From positions 1-10,094 of the forward strand of contig JBFFGE010000168.1 of assembly GCA_041557595.1 (NCBI GenBank): a stretch of 10,094 bases of DNA, given 5' to 3'. Below, in pieces: positions 5,539-10,094 of the stretch (positions within the stretch are counted from its first letter, which is position 1; every line of letters begins with the position of its first letter). Both the position numbers and the translations under genes were made by a program. The DNA comes from JAOTYV01 sp041557595 (GTDB lineage Bacteria; Pseudomonadota; Alphaproteobacteria; UBA8366). The notes beneath the pieces were generated by a model, which did no database searches, was not told the DNA's origin, and saw nothing but the letters and a program-made list of their open reading frames with translations.

Positions 5539-6675
5539 TCAGCTCAATAGTTCGAGGATCAGCCGGTCGAGGCGTTGCCGGCCGGCCGGGGTCGCGCGCA
5601 GGGCAGCGGTATCGGAGACCAGAAACCCGCCGGCGACGAGATCGGCGATCCGCTTTGGGTCGAGCCCCGGCATGCGTTCGAGACGGTGCCGGCCGATACC
5701 CTCGGTGAGCCGCAGCCCCATCAGGATGGTTTCCGTCAGGCATTCACCGGCGCTCAGCGCGAGCCGCTCCTCCTCGCCATGGCCGGCCGTCTCGACCGCG
5801 TCGAGCCAGTCTTCGGGGCGGCGGATCCGCTGAATCGCGACTTTGCCGCCGTCGATGGTCACCCTGCCATGCGCGCCGGGGCCGATCCCGACATAGTCCT
5901 GATAGCGCCAATAGGTCAGGTTGTGGCGGCTCTCGCCGCCCGGGCGGGCGTGGTTGGAAATTTCATAGGCCGGCATCCCGGCCGCCGCCATCCGCTCTTG
6001 CGTAATTTCATAGAGCGCCGCCGCGGCCGGCTCCGCGGCGGTCAGCGTTTCGCCCCGCGCGGCCCGGCGATGAAAGGCGGTGCCGGGTTCGATGGTGAGC
6101 TGATAGAGCGACAGGTGATCGCCTGCAAGGCCGAGCGCCCGGTCGAGCTCGCCGGTCCAGGCATCGGTGGTCTGCCCCTGTCGCGCATAGATCAGGTCGA
6201 AGGAATAGCGTTGGAAATGCCGCTGCGCGAGGGCGATCGCGGCAATCGCCTCGGCCGAATCGTGGCCGCGCCCAAGCGCCCGCAACGCATCGTCGTCGAG
6301 CGCCTGGACGCCGAGCGAGACGCGGTTGACGCCGGCGGCGCGGAAATCGGCGAAGCGATGCGCCTCCACCGATGTCGGGTTCGCTTCCAGGGTGATTTCG
6401 ATGTCGTCGGCGAAAGGCCAGTGGTCGGCGGCCCGGGAAATCACCGCGGCGGCCGTGTCGGGCGGCATCAGCGACGGCGTGCCGCCGCCGAAGAAAATGC
6501 TCGTCAACGGCCGGGCCGCGCTTTCCCGGGCCGCCGCGTCGAGATCGCGCAGCAGGGCCGCGCGCCAGCGGTGCTGGTCGACGGAGTCGCGCACATGGCT
6601 GTTGAAGTCGCAATAGGGGCATTTCGACAGGCAGAACGGCCAATGGACATAGAGCGCCAGCGGATCGGCGGTCAT
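5539..6675 (-). CDS. hemW: Radical SAM haem chaperone HemW
   Basis: The product is 378 residues. The radical SAM cluster motif C15-x3-C19-x2-C22 lies in HWPFCLSKCPYCDFNSHV, where Phe follows the CD as in HemW. True oxygen-independent coproporphyrinogen oxidase (HemN) has a further Cys there. Further motifs are FFGGGTPS (61-68), LEANP (96-100), RVSLGVQALDD (118-128), EISNHARPG (238-246), NLTYWRY (252-258) and GIGPGAHG (263-270), followed by the HemN C-terminal domain. HemW binds haem and delivers it to membrane respiratory enzymes in the bacteria studied; older annotations call it a coproporphyrinogen oxidase. The ATG at 6675 overlaps the rdgB stop as ATGA and has no separate ribosome site, which suggests coupling. 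The gene converges on the LpoA-like gene. Confidence 0.95.
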   Translation of the reverse strand: MTADPLALYVHWPFCLSKCPYCDFNSHVRDSVDQHRWRAALLRDLDAAARESAARPLTSIFFGGGTPSLMPPDTAAAVISRAADHWPFADDIEITLEANPTSVEAHRFADFRAAGVNRVSLGVQALDDDALRALGRGHDSAEAIAAIALAQRHFQRYSFDLIYARQGQTTDAWTGELDRALGLAGDHLSLYQLTIEPGTAFHRRAARGETLTAAEPAAAALYEITQERMAAAGMPAYEISNHARPGGESRHNLTYWRYQDYVGIGPGAHGRVTIDGGKVAIQRIRRPEDWLDAVETAGHGEEERLALSAGECLTETILMGLRLTEGIGRHRLERMPGLDPKRIADLVAGGFLVSDTAALRATPAGRQRLDRLILELLS

Positions 6676-7289
6676 GGCGCCGGCGCGAAACAGGCATCGA
6701 GCAGTTGCCGGAATGCCGCCGCCCGATGGCTGATCCGGTGCTTTGCCGCGGGCGCCATCTCGCCGAAGGTGAGCGTCCCGGGACGGCCGTCGCATATCGG
6801 CAGAAACATCGCGTCGTAGCCGAATCCCCGGGCGCCGCGGGGCGGCCACACCAGCGTTCCCCGGACCGTGCCCTCGAAACTTTCCGTGTGCCCGTCCGGC
6901 CAGGCGAGCGTCAGCGCGCAGCTGAAATGGGCCGCGCGGTCCGCCGTGTCGGCCAGCTCCCGATGCACCTTTTCCATGGCCAGGGTAAAATCGCGGTCCG
7001 GGCCGGCCCAGCGGGCGGAGAATATCCCGGGCGCGCCGCCCAGCGCCGGCACGACGAGGCCGGAATCGTCCGCCAAGGCCGGTTCGCCGGCGGCCCGGGC
7101 GGCGGCCAGCGCCTTGAGCGCCGCGTTTTCGAGAAATGTCGCGCCGGTTTCCTCGGGCTCGTCAAGCCCTAGATCGCCGGCCGAAACGGTGGCGACGCCG
7201 AGCGGCCCGACCAGCGCTGCGATCTCCGCCACCTTGCCCGCGTTGTGGCTGGCGATAATCAACCGGTCGCCGTCGAAACGCCGCGCCAC
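6672..7289 (-). CDS. rdgB: dITP/XTP pyrophosphatase (RdgB/HAM1 family)
   Basis: The enzyme hydrolyses dITP, ITP and XTP to monophosphates and so keeps deaminated purines out of DNA and RNA. The product is 205 residues. Signatures are IIASHNAGKVAEI (11-23), TGATFLENAALKA (48-60), ADDSGLVVPALGG (73-85), FSARWAG (90-96), GTVRGTL (140-146), ARGFGYDAMFLP (153-164), TFGEM (174-178) and ISHRAAA (186-192), covering the nucleotide and metal site. The GTG at 7289 is chosen because GGAGGAA (7295-7301 on the + strand), embedded in the last codons of rph, sits 5 bases upstream. The longer open frame extends through rph and is discounted. It starts 2 bases after the rph stop and overlaps hemW by ATGA. Confidence 0.96.
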   Translation of the reverse strand: MARRFDGDRLIIASHNAGKVAEIAALVGPLGVATVSAGDLGLDEPEETGATFLENAALKALAAARAAGEPALADDSGLVVPALGGAPGIFSARWAGPDRDFTLAMEKVHRELADTADRAAHFSCALTLAWPDGHTESFEGTVRGTLVWPPRGARGFGYDAMFLPICDGRPGTLTFGEMAPAAKHRISHRAAAFRQLLDACFAPAP

Positions 7290-7291
7290 GC

Positions 7292-8002
7292 TTATTCCTC
7301 CAGGGCCGTTCGCTGGGCCTCGCACAACTCGCTGATGCCTTTCTCGGCGAGGTCGAGCAGGGCGTCGAAGTCGGTCCGGCTGAACGGATCGCCCTCCGCC
7401 GTGCCCTGGACCTCCACCAGGCCGCGCTCTCCGGTCAAGACGAAATTCGCGTCGGCCTGCGCGGTCGAATCTTCCGCATAGTCGAGGTCGAGCACGGCAT
7501 TGCCTTCCCATAACCCGCAGGACACGGCCGCCACCTGGCTGGTCAGGGGAATCGCGGCGATCGCGCGAATTTTCTGGAGATGGCGGAACGCCAGATACAG
7601 CGCCACATATCCGCCGGTGATCGACGCCGTCCGCGTACCGCCATCGGCCTGGATGACGTCGCAATCGACGCGAATCTGGCGCTCGCCGAAACCCCGCAGA
7701 TTCGTGACCGCGCGCAGGCTGCGGCCGATCAGGCGCTGGATTTCCATGGTGCGGCCCGACCCGGCGGTGCGCCGGCGGTCGGTCCTTGTATCGGTCGCGC
7801 GCGGCAACATGCCGTATTCCGCCGTGACCCAGCCGCCGCCGCTGTTGCGCAGGAAGGGCGGCACGCTGTCCTCGACGCTGGCGGTGCACAGGACATGGGT
7901 GTCGCCGAATTTCACCAGGCATGACCCTTCGGCGTATTTCGAAACTTCGGTTTCCATCGTAACCGCGCGGAGCGCGTCGTTCTTTCGACCGGACGGGCGC
8001 AT
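7292..8002 (-). CDS. rph: Ribonuclease PH
   Basis: RNase PH is a phosphate-dependent 3'-5' exoribonuclease that trims tRNA precursors. The product is 236 residues, close to the E. coli 238. It starts MRPSGRKNDALRAV, matching the family N-terminus. It contains FGDTHVLCTASVE (32-44), GWVTAEYGMLPRATDTR (57-73), GSGRTMEIQRLIGRSLRAV (81-99, including the phosphate-binding region), DCDVIQADGGTRTASITG (113-130), AEDSTAQADAN (176-186) and VEVQGTAEG (196-204). The ATG at 8002 is preferred over the in-frame ATG at 8020 because AGGGGG lies 5 bases upstream and because of the conserved N-terminus. It heads the rph-rdgB-hemW cluster and diverges from hrcA. Confidence 0.97.
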   Translation of the reverse strand: MRPSGRKNDALRAVTMETEVSKYAEGSCLVKFGDTHVLCTASVEDSVPPFLRNSGGGWVTAEYGMLPRATDTRTDRRRTAGSGRTMEIQRLIGRSLRAVTNLRGFGERQIRVDCDVIQADGGTRTASITGGYVALYLAFRHLQKIRAIAAIPLTSQVAAVSCGLWEGNAVLDLDYAEDSTAQADANFVLTGERGLVEVQGTAEGDPFSRTDFDALLDLAEKGISELCEAQRTALEE

Positions 8003-8029
8003 GCTTTCCCCCTGTTTCATTCGCGGCAG

Positions 8030-8058
8030 AAGCTAAACCCTGCCGCGGGTCCCGTCCA
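8030..8058 (-). promoter_or_regulatory. Possible sigma70-type promoter for rph-rdgB-hemW
   Basis: Read on the minus strand, TGGACG (8058-8053) and TAGCTT (8035-8030) are separated by 17 bases, giving a predicted start near 8023 and a leader of about 20 bases containing the rph ribosome site. The match is weak (four of six and three of six to consensus), so this is a placement guess supported mainly by spacing. Confidence 0.3.
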
Positions 8059-8093
8059 GCGCGCCGCGCGCCGGGCGCAAACGGGTCCGCTCA

Positions 8094-8122
8094 TTGACGG
8101 TGCATGGGGGGCTCACTACATT
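8094..8122 (+). promoter_or_regulatory. Sigma70-type promoter for hrcA, giving a nearly leaderless mRNA
   Basis: TTGACG (8094-8099) and TACATT (8117-8122) are separated by exactly 17 bases. Transcription would begin about 7 bases after the -10 element, near the A at 8129, only 3 bases before the hrcA ATG at 8132. The bases between the -10 box and the ATG contain no purine-rich ribosome site, which fits leaderless or near-leaderless initiation. No CIRCE-type inverted repeat is visible here. Confidence 0.6.
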
Positions 8123-8131
8123 CCGAACACG

Positions 8132-9175
8132 ATGTCGAATCAATTGAACGAACGATCCCGGGAAATCTTCGGGCACCTGGTCGAGGCGTATTTGAAGACC
8201 GGCGAGCCGGTCGGATCGCGGATGCTTTCGCTCAAATCGGGCCTGAAATTGTCGCCGGCAACGATCCGTAACGTCATGGCGGACCTTGAGGAATCGGGTC
8301 TGCTGTACGCCCCGCACACATCGGCCGGCCGGTTGCCGACGGATGCGGGGCTTCGCCTGTTCGTCGACGGCATCCTCGAAATCGGCAATCTCACTCAGGA
8401 CGAACGCTCGAATATTGAATCGCAATGCAAGGCGTCCGGCCGGAGCCTGAACCATTTACTCGAAGAAGCGTCGACGCTGCTCAGCGGCCTGTCGCAATGC
8501 ACCGCGCTGGTCATGGCACCGAAAGGCGAGGAAAAACTACGCCATATCGAATTCGTGAATCTCGGTCCGGGCCGTGCGCTGGTGGTTTTGGTCGGCGATG
8601 GCGGGACGGTGGAAAACCGCGTGATCGACGTGCCGATCGGGCTGCCGGCATCGAGCCTGGTGGAGGCCAGCAACTTCCTGTCGTCGAAGATGATCGGCCG
8701 AACGCTCCGTGAGTGCTACACCGAAATGCAGCAGGAAATCACCGCGCATCGCACCGAGCTGGACGCGCTGACCCAGAAGGTGGTGTCCGCCGGTCTGGCG
8801 ACCTGGTCCGACAGCGGCGATGCCGACACGGGCATGCTGATCGTTCGCGGGCAGGCCCACTTGCTGGAAGACGTCACGGCGATGACCGATCTCGAGCGGA
8901 TTCGCGGCCTGTTCGAGGTCTTGGAAACCAAGCAATCCCTGTTGCGCCTGATCGAGGCGGCGGATGTCGCGGAAGGGGTGCAGATATTCATCGGCGCGGA
9001 AAACGCGCTTTTTTCGATGGCCGGCTGTTCCATGGTGATCGCGCCGTTTGCGAATTCGGAGGAGCGCATCGTCGGCGCCATCGGCGTCCTCGGCCCCACA
9101 CGCATGAATTACGGACGGATCATTCCAATGGTCGATTACACCGCAAAAATTGTCGGGCGCTTGGTCGGTCAATAA
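8132..9175 (+). CDS. hrcA: Heat-inducible transcription repressor HrcA
   Basis: HrcA represses chaperone operons by binding CIRCE operators, classically groESL. The product is 347 residues, a normal length. The N-terminal winged helix carries GEPVGSRMLS (24-33), SPATIRNVMADLEESGLL (41-58) and PHTSAGRLPTDAGLRLFVD (61-79). The central and C-terminal dimerisation/GAF-like region includes LVVLVGDGGTVENRVIDVP and ends in VGAIGVLGPTRMNYGRIIPMVDYTAKIVGRL, a very typical HrcA ending. The ATG at 8132 gives the canonical N-terminus with almost no leader downstream of the predicted promoter. The gene precedes grpE by 71 bases. There is no CIRCE operator in the visible upstream region, so direct autoregulation through CIRCE is not supported here. 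Confidence 0.97.
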   Translation: MSNQLNERSREIFGHLVEAYLKTGEPVGSRMLSLKSGLKLSPATIRNVMADLEESGLLYAPHTSAGRLPTDAGLRLFVDGILEIGNLTQDERSNIESQCKASGRSLNHLLEEASTLLSGLSQCTALVMAPKGEEKLRHIEFVNLGPGRALVVLVGDGGTVENRVIDVPIGLPASSLVEASNFLSSKMIGRTLRECYTEMQQEITAHRTELDALTQKVVSAGLATWSDSGDADTGMLIVRGQAHLLEDVTAMTDLERIRGLFEVLETKQSLLRLIEAADVAEGVQIFIGAENALFSMAGCSMVIAPFANSEERIVGAIGVLGPTRMNYGRIIPMVDYTAKIVGRLVGQ

Positions 9176-9246
9176 TTCGGTGGGTCCTGTCGCCGGCCGT
9201 GACGGGCCGCCACACCACCCACACAGACGAACACAGGAAATGGACG

Positions 9247-9903
9247 ATGACGGAGCAGGATGAAGTGAAACGGCATGAAGCGGCGGCGGCCGAACCGGAG
9301 ACGCCGGACACGGCGGACGCCAATCCAGACGACCAGCCGGCGGATCAGCCGGCTGAGGCGGCCGAACAGGTGGTGGTTGCGGCGGCGGCGCAGCGGATCA
9401 AGGAACTGGAAGCGGAGATTGCGGAACTCAAGGACCGCAGCCTGCGCGCGCTTGCCGATGCGGAGAACACCCGGCGCCGGGCGCAACGTGAAACCGCCGA
9501 TGCGCGGAAATTCGGTCCGGGCGCCTTGGCCAAGGACCTGTTGAACGTCTCCGATAATTTACGGCGTGCGCTCGACAGCGTGCCGGACGATCAGCGCGCG
9601 GGCGACGACGCGATCAACACGCTGATGGTCGGCGTGGAAATGGTCGAAAAGGAGCTGCACAGCGCGTTTGGCAAGAACGGCATCGTCAGGATCGAGCCGC
9701 TGGGCGAGCCGTTTAATCACGATCTTCACGAAGCGATGTACGAAGTCGAAGGCACCGGCAAGCCGGCCGGCACGGTGGTCGAATTGCTGCAGCCGGGATT
9801 TCTGTTGCACGACCGCTTGCTGCGGCCCGCCAGGGTGGCGATCGCAAAGGGCCAGCCGCAGGCGCCGACGGACGATATCGAGCGGGTCGATACGACCGCC
9901 TGA
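9247..9903 (+). CDS. grpE: Nucleotide exchange factor GrpE (DnaK cochaperone)
   Basis: GrpE releases ADP from DnaK and so drives its cycle. The product is 218 residues. Residues 1-45 are acidic, rich in Ala, Pro and Asp, and probably disordered. A long heptad coiled-coil helix follows from about 47 to 90 (IKELEAEIAELKDRSLRALADAEN, then RRRAQRE). The C-terminal beta domain shows PLGEPFNHDLHEAM (151-164) and VVELLQPGFLLHDRLLRPARVAIAKG (177-202), the family signature. The ATG at 9247 has AGGAA at 9235-9239, 7 bases upstream. An out-of-frame ATG at 9240 and the longer open frame reaching back into hrcA are discounted. It follows hrcA by 71 bases with no evident terminator, so hrcA-grpE is probably one operon. 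A tandem repeat array begins 10 bases after its stop. Confidence 0.97.
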   Translation: MTEQDEVKRHEAAAAEPETPDTADANPDDQPADQPAEAAEQVVVAAAAQRIKELEAEIAELKDRSLRALADAENTRRRAQRETADARKFGPGALAKDLLNVSDNLRRALDSVPDDQRAGDDAINTLMVGVEMVEKELHSAFGKNGIVRIEPLGEPFNHDLHEAMYEVEGTGKPAGTVVELLQPGFLLHDRLLRPARVAIAKGQPQAPTDDIERVDTTA

Positions 9904-9912
9904 ACGCGCCGG

Positions 9913-10094
9913 GCGAACCGAAACGGTTCGCGACGACGCATTTGCATAAAAACAGAGCAAATCCCGAGCGAACCGAAACGTTTCGCGACGACGTATTTGC
10001 ATAAAAACAGAGCAAATCCCGAGCGAACCGAAACGGTTCGCGGCGACGCATTTGCATAAAAACAGAGCAAATCCCGAGCGAACCGAAACGGTTC
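9913..10094 (+). repeat. Tandem array of a 55-bp unit (3.3 copies, continues past the window)
   Basis: Units occupy 9913-9967, 9968-10022 and 10023-10077, with a fourth starting at 10078 and cut by the window end. They are head-to-tail with no spacer. The second unit differs from the first at two positions (T for G at 9981, T for C at 9994), and the third differs at one (G for A at 10043). Each unit has stem I, GCGAACCG-AAA-CGGTTCGC, an 8-bp stem with a three-base loop. It also has stem II, ATTTGC and GCAAAT separated by 11 bases. In the second unit one change puts a mismatch into stem I but creates a 12-bp perfect palindrome, CGAAACGTTTCG (9974-9985). No T-run follows stem I, so it is not an ordinary terminator. 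I do not recognise the family. Confidence 0.9.

Noticed and set aside
5575..6819. Long + strand open frame (414 residues) opposite hemW, and similar long ones opposite gshB, the SirB1-like gene, rsmI and the LpoA-like gene
   Set aside because: These are typical GC-rich antisense shadows: composition is dominated by Arg, Ala and Gly with no domain signatures, whereas the opposite strand carries well-known proteins.
8003..8131. CIRCE operator (TTAGCACTC-N9-GAGTGCTAA) in the hrcA upstream region
   Set aside because: No such inverted repeat is present here, nor in the hrcA-grpE gap (9176-9246).
9190..9211. Terminator between hrcA and grpE (CGGCC and GGCCG around 9193-9208)
   Set aside because: Only a 5-bp stem and no T-tract; the genes look cotranscribed.
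8713..9246. Extension of the grpE frame upstream into hrcA
   Set aside because: The extension is out of frame with hrcA, gives an arginine-rich peptide, and grpE has its own ATG with AGGAA in place.
9713..10070. Minus-strand open frames of about 114 residues across the repeat array
   Set aside because: They are by-products of the repeat, whose 55-bp period is not a multiple of three, so each unit is read in a different frame; they also run antisense into grpE.
9913..10094. CRISPR array
   Set aside because: The 55-bp units abut each other and are conserved over their whole length; there are no variable spacers between short repeats.

Overview
This is a GC-rich window whose gene content and order (rsmI-yraN-dolP-like-SirB1-like-gshB, and hemW-rdgB-rph facing hrcA-grpE) look like an alphaproteobacterial chromosome, possibly near the Rhodospirillales. 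That placement is an inference from synteny and protein character. No 16S rRNA or other direct marker is present. Nearly all of the window is conserved housekeeping sequence. The unusual material is at the left edge, in the one sizeable convergent intergenic region (about 5351-5538), and at the right edge.

Left edge (1-141): the last 45 codons of an IS481-family transposase run in on the + strand. The element's end (about position 135) abuts the hexamer TCTAGC (136-141), which fits the NCTAGN target known for IS481. The CTAG in that hexamer supplies the stop codon of gshB on the opposite strand and the stop codon of the transposase. The element therefore appears to have landed on the gshB stop codon without damaging the gene.

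Block 1, minus strand (4004 down to 137): rsmI, yraN, a DolP-like dual-BON lipoprotein gene, a SirB1-like transglutaminase/TPR gene and gshB. They are tightly packed (a 4-base ATGA overlap and gaps of 5 and 16 bases) and are probably one operon. Diverging from rsmI is a LpoA/LppC-type lipoprotein gene (3971-5353, +), whose GTG start lies inside the 5' end of rsmI. rsmI, the LpoA-like gene, yraN and dolP form the same neighbourhood as E. coli yraL-yraM-yraN-diaA-yraP, rearranged and without diaA. The theme is ribosome modification and cell-envelope maintenance.

Between the convergent LpoA-like and hemW genes (5354-5538) there is no gene, but the stretch is dense in structure. It holds an 11-bp-arm inverted repeat starting on the stop codon, a single diverged copy of a roughly 55-bp repeat, and a long AT-rich hairpin.

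Block 2, minus strand (8002 down to 5539): rph, rdgB and hemW (RNA 3'-end trimming, nucleotide-pool cleaning, haem handling). They are translationally coupled, with a 2-base gap and then an ATGA overlap. Diverging on the + strand are hrcA and grpE (heat-shock repressor and DnaK nucleotide-exchange factor). hrcA has a good sigma70-type promoter so close to its ATG that the mRNA should be nearly leaderless.

Right edge (9913-10094, continuing beyond the window): a head-to-tail array of a 55-bp unit, 3.3 copies visible, each unit with two hairpin-forming dyads. One diverged, inverted copy sits at 5401-5462. This repeat family, which I do not recognise, is the most novel-looking signal in the window.
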